48,311 bases of DNA from JABMPO01 sp964539785 (lineage in GTDB: Bacteria > Fidelibacterota > Marinisomatia > Marinisomatales > TCS56), in contig CAZIJQ010000014.1 in the NCBI GenBank assembly GCA_964539785.1, positions 1 to 48,311 on the forward strand, given 5' to 3'. Under the pieces are notes generated by a model, which ran no database searches, was not told the origin of the DNA, and saw only the letters and a list, made by a program, of their open reading frames with translations. Within the stretch, counting starts at the first letter, position 1, and every line of letters starts with the position of its first letter. The translations under genes were made by a program, and so were the position numbers. Positions 25,981 through 35,121 of this stretch are shown in pieces.

Positions 25981-27987
25981 ATGGCAGAGTTTAAAATACA
26001 TAGTGAATTCGAACCCAGCGGCGATCAGCCCCAGGCGATTGCTGAACTGCTAGCTGGTCTTAATCAGGGGCTGAATCATCAAACTCTGTTGGGAGTAACT
26101 GGCAGTGGTAAGACTTATACCATTGCCAAGGTTATCGAAGCAATCCAACGCCCAACCCTGATTATCTCCCATAATAAAACCCTGGCAGCCCAGTTATTTG
26201 GCGAGTTCAAGCAATTATTCCCGGAAAATGCCGTAGAATTTTTCATCAGTTATTATGATTATTATCAGCCGGAAGCCTATCTGCCGGTTACCGATACCTT
26301 TATCGAAAAGGATTCTTCCGTCAACGAGGAAATTGACCGACTTCGCTTAAAAACCACCAGTTCGTTGTTGCATCGTAAAGATGTCATTGTCGTCAGCTCC
26401 GTTTCCTGTATTTACGGGATCGGTTCACCATCGGATTACAAGCAACAGGTGATCGAAATCAAAAAGGGTGCGACAATCTCGCGCCGGGATTTATTATCCA
26501 AGTTGATCAATATCCATTATCTGCGTAATGATATGTCATTGGAACGGGGCAATTTCCGGGTTCGTGGTGATGTGATCGAGATTTTCCCAGCCTACGATGA
26601 AATATGTGTCCGGCTGGAAATGTTTGGTACTTCTGTCGATTATATGGCGCGCTTTGATCCAATAACCGGCGAAGTGATTCAGGAACTGGATTCGATCTAT
26701 ATCTACCCGGCCAAACATTTTGTAACCGATCCCAAGGTTATTAAAGCTGTTGTGCCACAAATTCAAACGGATCTCAATGATCGCCTCGCTCACCTGCGTT
26801 CCGAAAATAATCTGGTGGAAGCCCAGCGGCTGGAGCAGCGCACCAATTTCGATCTGGAAATGTTGCAGGAAGTTGGCTATTGTTCTGGTATTGAAAATTA
26901 TTCCCGATATTTCTCCGGTCGAAAACCGGGTGAACGCCCCTGGACATTAATCGATTTCTTCGGTGACGATTTTATCACCATCCTGGATGAATCCCACGTT
27001 ACCATTCCCCAGATCAATGGTATGTATAATGGTGACCGTGCACGCAAGCAGGTGCTGGTGAATTATGGTTTCCGGCTGCCCAGTGCCCTCGATAACAGAC
27101 CCTTGAAATACGAAGAATTTCTGCAATTGCAGAAACAGACTGTCTACACCACTGCCACGCCGGCAGATCGTGAATTGGAATTATCCCAGGGAGTTATAGT
27201 AGAGCAGGTTATTCGTCCCACTGGTCTGCTTGATCCCGTGGTGGAGGTTCACGAAACCGAAGGTCAGATCGATGATCTGATCGGAGAAATCAGGATTCGG
27301 ACAGATCGTAATGAACGCGTTTTGGTAACCACTCTTACCAAGCGTATGTCGGAAAATTTAAGTGAATACCTGCGAGGTATCAATCTGCGGGTCCGCTACC
27401 TCCATTCCGAAATCCATTCACTGGAACGGGTCCAGATTCTGCGGGATTTGCGACTCGGTGAATTCGATGTGCTGGTAGGGATCAACCTGTTGCGGGAAGG
27501 GCTGGACCTGCCGGAAGTCTCCATGGTGGCAGTGTTGGATGCCGACAAACAGGGATTTTTACGCTCGAAAAGTTCACTAATGCAGGTGGCCGGACGGGCA
27601 GCACGCCACTTGAACGGTAAAGTGATATTGTACGGTGATAGAATTACCGAGGCTATGCAGCATTTAATTGATGAGTCAAATCGTCGGCGGAAAATCCAGG
27701 AAGAGTATAACCAACGGCATAATATAACGCCGAGGAGTGTATATAAATCAATGGACGAGATCATGCATTCCACTGCGGTAGCCGATTCGGCGGCGGAAAA
27801 AGATATTAAACCTAAAACAGCGCGTCTTGGTTCAGATTTTGACATTCAGGATAAAGCGATGGTCATGGAAATAATGCGCCGTGAGATGCTGAAAGCAGCG
27901 GAGAATCTGCAATTTGAAGAGGCGGCTACACTGCGGGATGAAATTCAGAAACTTGAAAAAGAAATAGCGGGAACGGTGAAAATATGA
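25981..27987 (+). CDS. uvrB: Excinuclease ABC subunit B
   Basis: About 668 residues, full length. UvrB is the damage-verifying helicase-like subunit of nucleotide excision repair. Visible motifs are SGDQPQAI, Walker A LGVTGSGKTYT, the beta-hairpin region ISYYDYYQPEAYLP, DFFGDDFITILDESHVT, VGINLLREGLDLPEVS, AGRAARH and a C-terminal UVR domain (FEEAATLRDEIQKLEKE) that contacts UvrC. I chose ATG 25981; TTG 25972 is an in-frame alternative and neither has a strong ribosome site. Its stop overlaps the galE start (ATGA). Confidence 0.97.
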   Translation: MAEFKIHSEFEPSGDQPQAIAELLAGLNQGLNHQTLLGVTGSGKTYTIAKVIEAIQRPTLIISHNKTLAAQLFGEFKQLFPENAVEFFISYYDYYQPEAYLPVTDTFIEKDSSVNEEIDRLRLKTTSSLLHRKDVIVVSSVSCIYGIGSPSDYKQQVIEIKKGATISRRDLLSKLINIHYLRNDMSLERGNFRVRGDVIEIFPAYDEICVRLEMFGTSVDYMARFDPITGEVIQELDSIYIYPAKHFVTDPKVIKAVVPQIQTDLNDRLAHLRSENNLVEAQRLEQRTNFDLEMLQEVGYCSGIENYSRYFSGRKPGERPWTLIDFFGDDFITILDESHVTIPQINGMYNGDRARKQVLVNYGFRLPSALDNRPLKYEEFLQLQKQTVYTTATPADRELELSQGVIVEQVIRPTGLLDPVVEVHETEGQIDDLIGEIRIRTDRNERVLVTTLTKRMSENLSEYLRGINLRVRYLHSEIHSLERVQILRDLRLGEFDVLVGINLLREGLDLPEVSMVAVLDADKQGFLRSKSSLMQVAGRAARHLNGKVILYGDRITEAMQHLIDESNRRRKIQEEYNQRHNITPRSVYKSMDEIMHSTAVADSAAEKDIKPKTARLGSDFDIQDKAMVMEIMRREMLKAAENLQFEEAATLRDEIQKLEKEIAGTVKI

Positions 27988-28946
27988 AGGTACTAGTCAC
28001 TGGTGGAGCCGGGTATATCGGCTCCCATGTTGTCAGGGAATTACTGGATACCGGTCATGAGGTTGTTATCTTTGATAACATGTCCACCGGGGTTGAATTA
28101 AATATTGATCAACGAGCGGAATTCGTGCTTGGTGATATTCTAAATCCGGTCGAGATTGATGCGGTAATGAAAGAGTCAGTAGTGGCAGTGTTTCATTTGG
28201 CAGCTTTTAAGGCGGCTGGCGAATCGATGCTGGTACCCGAACTATATGCCCGTAATAATCTCACCGGCACTATTAATATATTGAATTCAATGCTGGCCAA
28301 CCAGGTCGACAAATTTATTTTTTCCTCCTCGGCGGCAGTTTACGGTAATCCCAGATATTTACCAATCGATGAAGCCCATCCATTGGCACCGGAAAATTTT
28401 TATGGTTTTACCAAATTGGAGATCGAACAGATTTTGGCCTGGTACGGTAAACTGAAGGGATTGCGTTTTGCAGCCTTACGCTATTTCAATGCGGCTGGCT
28501 ATGATGTGCAGGGAAGGGTTCGCGGCAAGGAGCGCAATCCGGCCAATTTGCTGCCGGTTGTCATGGAAGTAGCCGCCGGTGAAAGACCCAGTTTGGAAGT
28601 ATTCGGCTCTGATTACGACACTCCCGACGGCACCGGAATCAGGGATTATATCCACGTCAACGATCTGGCCGATGCCCATGTGAAGGCTTTGAATTATCTG
28701 ACCGCTAATTCCGATAATCTGCTGTTGAATCTTGCCAGCGGAATCGGCTATTCGGTTTTAGAAGTAATCGAAGAAGCCCGTAAAATTACCGGTCGGCCGA
28801 TACCCTATGAAATCGTAGCCCGACGCCCTGGCGATCCATCGGATTTATACGCCAAGTCCAATCAGGCTGAATCAAAATTGGGTTGGAAACCGCGCTATTC
28901 CGATCTTACAACGCTGTTGAGTTCTATGTGGGAAATCTATAAATGA
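27984..28946 (+). CDS. galE: UDP-glucose 4-epimerase
   Basis: 320 residues, an extended short-chain dehydrogenase. NAD site GGAGYIGSHVVREL, catalytic Ser in FSSSAAVYG and the YxxxK pair in NFYGFTKLEIE, followed by RYFNAAGYD, all typical of GalE. It interconverts UDP-glucose and UDP-galactose for surface polysaccharide. The coupling ATGA overlap with uvrB is probably a matter of compaction, not of shared function. A UDP-GlcNAc epimerase activity cannot be excluded. Confidence 0.95.
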   Translation: MKVLVTGGAGYIGSHVVRELLDTGHEVVIFDNMSTGVELNIDQRAEFVLGDILNPVEIDAVMKESVVAVFHLAAFKAAGESMLVPELYARNNLTGTINILNSMLANQVDKFIFSSSAAVYGNPRYLPIDEAHPLAPENFYGFTKLEIEQILAWYGKLKGLRFAALRYFNAAGYDVQGRVRGKERNPANLLPVVMEVAAGERPSLEVFGSDYDTPDGTGIRDYIHVNDLADAHVKALNYLTANSDNLLLNLASGIGYSVLEVIEEARKITGRPIPYEIVARRPGDPSDLYAKSNQAESKLGWKPRYSDLTTLLSSMWEIYK

Positions 28947-28980
28947 TAATTATCCAAGTAAATGTAAAACAGGATTGTCC

Positions 28981-30180
28981 ATGAATATCGAACGCTTACA
29001 ACAGACAACGGGAATAATCGGCAATTCCAGTCCAATTAAGGCGGTGATTGAAATGATTGCCCAGATTGCCCCAGTCGATATTTCCGTTTTAATCACTGGT
29101 GAATCGGGAACCGGCAAGGAAATAGTTGCCAAAGCCGTCCATAAATTCAGCAAGCGGGCTAATGCACCATTGGTTACTGTTAATTGCGGAGCCATCCCTG
29201 CGGGGCTTATTGAAAGTGAATTATTCGGTCACAAAAAAGGCGCTTATACCGGCGCCAGCGAAGATCGTCAGGGTTATTTCAAATTTGCCCATAAAGGTAC
29301 GATTTTTCTGGATGAGATCGGGGAAACGCCTCTGGAAACCCAGGTTAAGCTGCTGCGGGTTCTGGAAAGCGGTGAATTCATGCGGGTTGGTGACTCAAAA
29401 ACCCTTTATTCTGATGTCCGTGTTATAGCCGCTACCAACCGCGATCTTGAAAGTGAAGCTGCAAAAGGCGATTTCCGCCAGGATTTGTTTTATCGATTAA
29501 AAACCGTTACCATTGAAGTACCAGCGCTGCGGAATCGCATCGAAGATTTATCCCTATTGGTGGAACGGTTCGCCTTGGAATTCACCCGCAGTAATGATAT
29601 TCCATATCGCGGATTCATGCCCGAAGCTACGCGCTTAATGAAACAATACGACTGGCCGGGAAATGTACGTGAATTGAAGAATTTTGTGGAAAGCATTCTA
29701 GTGCTCGAGCGGGGTGAACGAATCACCGCCGAGATGGTTGCCCGGCAATTACAGCCATCCAAGGTCGCTGAAAATCCCCATCTGCCAGTGCTGGTTGACC
29801 GATCACCGGACCAGGCCGAGCGGGAAATAATGTTGCGGCAAATATTTTTAATGCGCCAGGATATCCAGGATATCAAGGAAGTATTGAGCGGCAAACCAGT
29901 GTACCATCCGGTTGATGAAGTCCGCTTCCTGCCCCATGAGTCCGCTGAGATTGAACCAGTTGCACCGGTTACTATCCCGGACGATTTCCCCATGATTAGA
30001 GGAGAGGCAATCGGCGATATGACCCTTGAATCTTTGGAAAAAGAGGCAATTATGCGCACCCTGCAACATTTCAATAATAACCGTCGGGCTGCAGCCCGTT
30101 CACTGGGAATGAGCGAAAGAACTTTATATCGAAAAATCGACCAGTATGGGCTTGAGCGCAAGATAAAGGAGCGAAAGTGA
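28981..30180 (+). CDS. Sigma-54-dependent transcription activator lacking a sensor domain
   Basis: About 399 residues. It begins almost directly with the AAA+ domain: IGNSSPIKAVIEMI, Walker A GESGTGKE, the sigma-54 contact loop ESELFGHKKGAYTGA (GAYTGA for GAFTGA) and FLDEIGE. A linker of about 110 residues follows, then a Fis-type helix-turn-helix NRRAAARSLGMSERTLYRKI. There is no receiver, PAS or GAF domain, so control must come from a partner, from expression level or from the linker. AGGA at 28971-28974 supports ATG 28981. The stop overlaps the lptE start; the same gene order is familiar from Bacteroidetes (recalled, not searched), where this regulator lies beside lptE and secG. Confidence 0.93.
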   Translation: MNIERLQQTTGIIGNSSPIKAVIEMIAQIAPVDISVLITGESGTGKEIVAKAVHKFSKRANAPLVTVNCGAIPAGLIESELFGHKKGAYTGASEDRQGYFKFAHKGTIFLDEIGETPLETQVKLLRVLESGEFMRVGDSKTLYSDVRVIAATNRDLESEAAKGDFRQDLFYRLKTVTIEVPALRNRIEDLSLLVERFALEFTRSNDIPYRGFMPEATRLMKQYDWPGNVRELKNFVESILVLERGERITAEMVARQLQPSKVAENPHLPVLVDRSPDQAEREIMLRQIFLMRQDIQDIKEVLSGKPVYHPVDEVRFLPHESAEIEPVAPVTIPDDFPMIRGEAIGDMTLESLEKEAIMRTLQHFNNNRRAAARSLGMSERTLYRKIDQYGLERKIKERK

Positions 30181-30734
30181 TGTTAAGAAGAATCCTGATT
30201 GCTATTTTTGCCGGTAGTTTGATCAGTTGCGGTTTTTACTCCCTGGCAGGTTCAATACCCCCCCATATTAACAGCATTGCCATCCCTCTGGTAGAAAACC
30301 AGACAGCGGAATTCGGGATGGCTGAATCGGTTACCGATAATTTGCTGGCCAGTTTTACGGAAGAAAACATCTTGAGGCTGGCCGATGAAAATGTAGCCGA
30401 TTCGATTTTACGCGGTTCCATCATCAGAGTAGAAGATAGAGCCCAGACATTTACCGGCAATGAAGTCGTCACCGAATACCGGTTGACAATCCAAATGGAT
30501 CTGGAATGGTATGATGTGAAAAATGATGTGGCTTTGTTGCATAAAGATTACAGCGGCTGGGGCGCTTATGGTCTCAGTGGTGATATCAGCAGTGATGGAA
30601 TCGATAATGATGGCGACGGGGTGCTTGATGACGACGATGATGATGAGTTTGGTGAACCGCGAAGTTATGCAACCCGCATCGCAATTGAGAAAATCGCTGA
30701 CGAAATACTCAACGATATTATGACTACCTGGTAA
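30180..30734 (+). CDS. lptE: LptE-like LPS-assembly lipoprotein with an acidic loop insert
   Basis: 184 residues. The N terminus is a lipobox signal (FAGSLISCGFYSLAG), and the text IPPHINSIAIPLVENQT...ESVTDNLLASF follows the LptE pattern. LptE plugs the LptD barrel that inserts LPS in the outer membrane. Residues 139-156 (DGIDNDGDGVLDDDDDDE) form a DxDxDG-rich acidic loop like a thrombospondin type-3 or EF-hand calcium site, just before the C-terminal helix; this is not a usual LptE feature. AAGGAG at 30166-30171 supports ATG 30180, which overlaps the upstream stop as TGATG. Confidence 0.85.
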   Translation: MLRRILIAIFAGSLISCGFYSLAGSIPPHINSIAIPLVENQTAEFGMAESVTDNLLASFTEENILRLADENVADSILRGSIIRVEDRAQTFTGNEVVTEYRLTIQMDLEWYDVKNDVALLHKDYSGWGAYGLSGDISSDGIDNDGDGVLDDDDDDEFGEPRSYATRIAIEKIADEILNDIMTTW

Positions 30735-30780
30735 AATCATTTAATATTAATAGTGAGGAACTCGTGAAAAGTCCCAAATT

Positions 30781-30926
30781 TGTCATTCTGAGAGAGCTTA
30801 TAGCCCCGTACCGAAGGTCGGGGTGTAGCGACCGAAGAATCTCAGCCGCTGAATTGGTGTAAATCATTGTATTGTGTACATTACAGTTGTTTGAGATTCT
30901 TCATTCGTACCTCATTCAGAATGACA
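30781..30926. mobile_element. 146-bp MITE-like element with nested inverted repeats
   Basis: The ends are exact inverted copies: TGTCATTCTGA at 30781-30791 and TCAGAATGACA at 30916-30926. Inside lies a second exact pair, GAAGAATCTCA (30834-30844) and TGAGATTCTTC (30892-30902). A GC-rich hairpin (CCCCG...CGGGG) lies between 30804 and 30823. There is no coding capacity. It fills most of the gap between lptE and asnS. A clear target duplication was not seen. Confidence 0.7.
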
Positions 30927-30992
30927 TAATGTTGTTTTAAATACTATTTACGAGTTTATCAATAGTAAATTTCAAACGGAGAAAATGGAGAA

Positions 30993-32285
30993 ATGAAGCA
31001 TATTTATATTGCTGATATCGCAGATTATGAAGGTAAGGAGGTAACCCTCCATGGCTGGGTTTACAATACCAGATCGATTGGTAAAGTCTGGTTCATGATT
31101 TTTCGGGATGGCACCGGTCTGATCCAATGTGTGGTTGTAAAATCTGAGGTCGATCAGGAAATCTTCGCACTCAAAGGTGATTTGACCCAGGAATCAGCCG
31201 TCTCAGTGACCGGTACAATCCGCAAAGATGATCGGTCAATTGGTGGGTATGAACTGGGGGTCAAGTCGATTGAAGTACACCAGATCGCTAAAGATTATCC
31301 GATCACACCCAAAGAACACGGAACTGCGTTTTTAATGGATCATCGCCATTTGTGGCTGCGCTCAAAAAAACAAGTTGCTATAACCCGGGTTCGTCATCAG
31401 ATTATAAAAGCCAGTCGTGACTTCTTTGATAACAATGGCTTCACATTGATGGATACTCCGATTTTGACAGCCAATGCCTGTGAAGGTACCAGTAGTCTTT
31501 TTAATGTGGATTATTTTGATACGACGGCTTATTTATCCCAGAGCGGACAGCTTTATTCTGAGGCTACGGTGGGCGCTCACGGTAAAGTATATTGCTTTGG
31601 TCCCACTTTCCGGGCTGAGAAATCGAAAACCCGCCGGCATCTGACCGAATTCTGGATGATTGAACCGGAAATGGCCTATTGCGATCTCGATGAAAATATG
31701 GAATGGGCAGAACAATTTATATCGTATGTTGTGGGTTGGTGTTTGGATCATTGCCAGGCAGAACTAAAGATTCTCGAACGGGACACAACGCTGCTGGAGA
31801 AAGTTAAACCACCGTTTCCACGGATAACCTACGACGAGGCGGTTAAAATATTACATGATAACGATGTTGATTTTGAGTACGGTAGCGATTTTGGCGGAGG
31901 CGATGAAACGATCCTGTCCGATCAGTTTGACCGGCCGGTTATGATTCATCGCTGGCCCGCTGAAACCAAAGCCTTTTACATGAAACGGGATGTTAAAAAT
32001 CCCGATCTGGCGTTGGGCGTGGATGTATTAGCACCGGAAGGTTATGGCGAGATTATCGGTGGCGGTCAGCGGGAAGATGATCACGATTCTCTGGTTGAGC
32101 GGATCAGGAAACACGACCTGCCCATGAAACCGCTTCAGTGGTACCTTGATTTGCGAAAATTCGGGTCGGTACCCCATTCAGGATTTGGGATGGGCATTGA
32201 ACGCTGTGTTGCCTGGATTACCGGCATTCAACATATCCGTGAAACAATTCCCTTCCCACGAACGATTTATCGTCTGGAACCCTAA
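30993..32285 (+). CDS. asnS: Asparaginyl-tRNA synthetase
   Basis: 430 residues, a class IIb synthetase. The N-terminal OB-fold anticodon domain (VTLHGWVYNTRSIGKVWFMIFRDG) is followed by the catalytic core with motif 2 FRAEKSKTRRHLTEFWMIEPE and motif 3 GFGMGIERC. The pattern around motif 2 (RRHLTEFW) matches AsnRS rather than AspRS. A direct AsnRS means tRNA-Asn need not be charged by the amidotransferase route. It is the first of five tightly coupled genes; its stop overlaps the next start as TAATG. Confidence 0.96.
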   Translation: MKHIYIADIADYEGKEVTLHGWVYNTRSIGKVWFMIFRDGTGLIQCVVVKSEVDQEIFALKGDLTQESAVSVTGTIRKDDRSIGGYELGVKSIEVHQIAKDYPITPKEHGTAFLMDHRHLWLRSKKQVAITRVRHQIIKASRDFFDNNGFTLMDTPILTANACEGTSSLFNVDYFDTTAYLSQSGQLYSEATVGAHGKVYCFGPTFRAEKSKTRRHLTEFWMIEPEMAYCDLDENMEWAEQFISYVVGWCLDHCQAELKILERDTTLLEKVKPPFPRITYDEAVKILHDNDVDFEYGSDFGGGDETILSDQFDRPVMIHRWPAETKAFYMKRDVKNPDLALGVDVLAPEGYGEIIGGGQREDDHDSLVERIRKHDLPMKPLQWYLDLRKFGSVPHSGFGMGIERCVAWITGIQHIRETIPFPRTIYRLEP

Positions 32286-32737
32286 TGAAACCCAACCTTA
32301 GGGTGGCCGTTTTTGGCGGTCGGGAAATTGCTTCGAATATCTACAATCAGGCGTTGGAACTCGGTCGTTTAATGGCTAATGAAGGCTGGTTGGTCTTCTG
32401 TGGGGGTGGCAGTGGCGCGATGGAAGCTGTGAGCCGGGGCGTACACGAAGCCGACGGCACTTGTATAGGTATTTTAAAGGGTCGGAATCTCAGTGAGGCC
32501 AATCAGTGGGTCACGATCCCGATTGCTACCGGCATGGATATTAGCAGAAATGCGCTGCTGGCCTATAATTGTGATGTTGCGATTGCCATTAACGGCAGTT
32601 ATGGTACGTTGTCAGAAATTGCCTATGGACTCCAGCTCGGTAAACCCGTCTTTGGATTGGGCACTTGGGAAATACCGGGCGTTATTGCTTTGGAGCATCC
32701 GGTTGATATAATAAATCAGATCAAGGATCTTAGATAA
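32285..32737 (+). CDS. TIGR00725/LOG-like Rossmann-fold protein
   Basis: 150 residues. AVFGGREIASNIYNQALELGRLMANEG, then FCGGGSGAMEAVSRGVHEADG, and GSYGTLSEIAYGLQLGKPVFGLG identify the SLOG/LOG superfamily, close to the TIGR00725 group. True LOG cytokinin-activating enzymes have PGGxGTxxE; here the segment reads NGSYGTLSE, so the same nucleotide-cleaving chemistry is possible but not certain. It is translationally coupled to both asnS and acyP by one-base overlaps. Confidence 0.88.
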   Translation: MKPNLRVAVFGGREIASNIYNQALELGRLMANEGWLVFCGGGSGAMEAVSRGVHEADGTCIGILKGRNLSEANQWVTIPIATGMDISRNALLAYNCDVAIAINGSYGTLSEIAYGLQLGKPVFGLGTWEIPGVIALEHPVDIINQIKDLR

Positions 32738-33036
32738 TGGATTGGGAAATTCCAAAAGCGGACAATGCAGGAGCCCGGTTAAAAATTACGGGACGGGTTC
32801 AAAAAGTAGGATTCCGCTGGTTTACCGTGCAGTGGGCTCAGGATTTGGCTTTAGGTGGCTTTGTGCGTAACCAGCACGATGGCTCGGTTTACGTTGAAAC
32901 GGAGGGTAAACGCAAGCGAATTGAATCATTTATAAAAGAGTTAAAGCAGGGTCCGCGGGGATCTCAAGTTGATAATGTGGATATTGAATGGCTCAATTAT
33001 GAGCATAATTTCCGTGATTTCGAAATTCGTTATTGA
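32737..33036 (+). CDS. acyP: Acylphosphatase
   Basis: 99 residues. The family motif ITGRVQKVGFRWFTVQWA, with the catalytic Arg of GFR, and the catalytic Asn in GGFVRNQHDGSVYVETEG are present, as is the C-terminal FEIRY. It hydrolyses acyl phosphates such as carbamoyl phosphate or 1,3-bisphosphoglycerate. It starts on the stop of the LOG-like gene (TAATG). About 10 residues precede the usual family start. Confidence 0.94.
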   Translation: MDWEIPKADNAGARLKITGRVQKVGFRWFTVQWAQDLALGGFVRNQHDGSVYVETEGKRKRIESFIKELKQGPRGSQVDNVDIEWLNYEHNFRDFEIRY

Positions 33037-33044
33037 GGTATGCT

Positions 33045-34685
33045 GTGCTTCCGTTGAAAATTGCTTTGTGCCAGATTAATACTACAGTAGGCGCTTTTAA
33101 TTCAAACTTGCAAAAAATGCGGGACTGGTATGGAGATGCCATTTCCAAAGGAGCCGACCTGGTTGTTTTCCCGGAGTTGTCAGTGACCGGTTATCCACCA
33201 TCAGATTTATTACACGAAGTCGATTTCGTGGCAGCTAACGAATTGGCATTGAAAAATTTCGCCAAGGAAGTAACCATTCCAGCGATCATTGGCTATGTTC
33301 GTTCATCCGCTGGGAGATTATATAATTCAGCGGTACTGATCAATGATCGTGAAATTGTAGACATTTACGACAAACTGCTGTTACCGACTTATGATGTGTT
33401 CGACGAAAAGCGCTATTTTACTGCCGGAGATTCTCCCAAAATCTGGTCTCTGGAAATCAATAGTAGGGAATACCGGATAGGAATCGAAATCTGTGAAGAT
33501 TTGTGGGATGATGATTATCCCATAAAAGTTACCAGTGAATTGAGCCGCCTGGGCGCCGAATTGATTATTAATATCTCTGCCTCACCATTTCATGAAGGTC
33601 GCTTGACCGATCGCTATCAGCTGATCAAATCCAAACTTTCGGCAACTGGTTTGCCTTTCCTGTATTGTAATCTGGTGGGTGGGCAGGATGAGTTGGTCTT
33701 TGACGGACAATCCCTGGCAATTGATGGTGCCGGAAAATTATTGGCTCAAGGTTCGGCATTCTCGGAACAATTAATGTTAGTCGATTTAGAGCAGCCCGGT
33801 CAATCTGAATTGGTTGTTACGTCACGCGAAGAAGAATTGTTTAATGCGCTACGGCTTGGTATCAGGGATTATATGCGAAAAAGCGGTTTCAAGGATGTTG
33901 TAATTGGTCTGAGCGGTGGGATTGATTCAACGCTGGTCGCCTGTATAGCTGCTGCTGCTGCTGGTCCTGAGCATGTACATGGAATCGCCATGCCATCAAA
34001 ATATTCCAGTGATCATAGTGTAAACGATGCCCGACAGCTGGCAAAAAATTTGGGAATTGATTTTCGGATTGTACCAATTCAGAGAATTGTCGATAGTCTC
34101 GAATCGGAATTGGCAGCTGATTTCGCCGGATTGGAAAGGGGCTTGACTGAGGAAAATAATCAAGCCCGGGTGCGCGGAGATATCATTATGGCTTATTCCA
34201 ATAAGCTGAACTGGCTGGTTATATCCTGCGGAAATAAAACCGAACTGGCATTGGGTTATTGCACATTGTATGGCGATATGGTTGGCGGATTGGCCGCCAT
34301 ATCAGATCTATCTAAAACCGATGTATACGCAATTGCGCGGTGGATTAATTCAAATGCCGGTAAAGAATTAATACCGAGCAACTGTTTAGCCAAAGCCCCT
34401 TCGGCGGAATTAAGTCCCGATCAGGTTGATCCGTTTGATTATGAGATTGTAAGCCCTCTGGTTGATGCAATTGTCGAAGACCGGCAATCAACAAAGATGC
34501 TGATCGAAAACGGTTATGATCGTGATTTAGTGCTGGAAATCTATCAAATGGTGCAGCGAAATGAATATAAGCGACGCCAGGCTGCTCCGGGAATCAGAGT
34601 CAGTCCCAAAGCTTTCGGCACCGGTAGACGGGTTCCGATTGTTAATCATTACAGTGGTACCAGTTTGGAGGAAATAAATGAATAA
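33045..34685 (+). CDS. nadE: Glutamine-dependent NAD+ synthetase
   Basis: About 546 residues in two domains. The N-terminal glutaminase of the nitrilase fold shows its Glu (VVFPELSVTGYPPSDLL), Lys (YDKLLLPTYDVFDE) and Cys (RIGIEICEDLWDD). The C-terminal synthetase has the pyrophosphatase loop SGGIDST at about 290-296, and GNKTELALGYCTLYGDMVGG. It amidates deamido-NAD+ in the last step of NAD synthesis. I chose GTG 33045 because GAGG at 33035-33038 sits 6 bases upstream; TTG 33033 is an alternative. Its end overlaps the following small gene by 8 bases. Confidence 0.95.
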   Translation: MLPLKIALCQINTTVGAFNSNLQKMRDWYGDAISKGADLVVFPELSVTGYPPSDLLHEVDFVAANELALKNFAKEVTIPAIIGYVRSSAGRLYNSAVLINDREIVDIYDKLLLPTYDVFDEKRYFTAGDSPKIWSLEINSREYRIGIEICEDLWDDDYPIKVTSELSRLGAELIINISASPFHEGRLTDRYQLIKSKLSATGLPFLYCNLVGGQDELVFDGQSLAIDGAGKLLAQGSAFSEQLMLVDLEQPGQSELVVTSREEELFNALRLGIRDYMRKSGFKDVVIGLSGGIDSTLVACIAAAAAGPEHVHGIAMPSKYSSDHSVNDARQLAKNLGIDFRIVPIQRIVDSLESELAADFAGLERGLTEENNQARVRGDIIMAYSNKLNWLVISCGNKTELALGYCTLYGDMVGGLAAISDLSKTDVYAIARWINSNAGKELIPSNCLAKAPSAELSPDQVDPFDYEIVSPLVDAIVEDRQSTKMLIENGYDRDLVLEIYQMVQRNEYKRRQAAPGIRVSPKAFGTGRRVPIVNHYSGTSLEEINE

Positions 34686-35121
34686 AATAATTATTGTTGT
34701 ACTGATCCTGTGCTCTATGAACTTGATTTATGCCCAGGATAACACACCTGCCGAGTACTGGGATAGCTTGATTGACAGCGAAAAACTGGCTTTCGTCAAC
34801 GGAGCCTACACGGCAATTAGTCGGATGAAGCTTATCCATATGGAAGAGGTAAAAATGCAATACGGTCATGATCCGTACTGGCGCGAGCCCTATTTTGTAG
34901 AACGCTACTATGAAATCTTGGACCAGCATATTTCCGATGGAGTCGGGTACAATATCGATATTATTGTCCAGGCAATTGATGCTTTATATGCCAATTATGA
35001 TAATACCCGAATACCGCTAATTGCAGCCCTGCGAATTGTATCAACGGCTCAGGACGGGGATCGCCAGAAGGCGGACGTTCTCCTGTTAAAAGCTCAGCGG
35101 CAGTATCGACCGGAGGATTGA
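34678..35121 (+). CDS. Small secreted protein, paralogue of the gene at 4139
   Basis: 147 residues with a signal peptide (KIIIVVLILCSMNLIYAQ). The mature part is helical: AEYWDSLIDSEKLAFVNGAYTA, then IIVQAIDALYANYDNTRIPLIAALR. The spaced YW..L...EK and ID..Y...P...AL patterns match the secreted protein at 4139-4579. No known family is recognised. GGAGG at 34666-34670 precedes the ATG, and the gene overlaps nadE by 8 bases, so it is the last gene of the asnS operon. Confidence 0.75.
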   Translation: MNKIIIVVLILCSMNLIYAQDNTPAEYWDSLIDSEKLAFVNGAYTAISRMKLIHMEEVKMQYGHDPYWREPYFVERYYEILDQHISDGVGYNIDIIVQAIDALYANYDNTRIPLIAALRIVSTAQDGDRQKADVLLLKAQRQYRPED

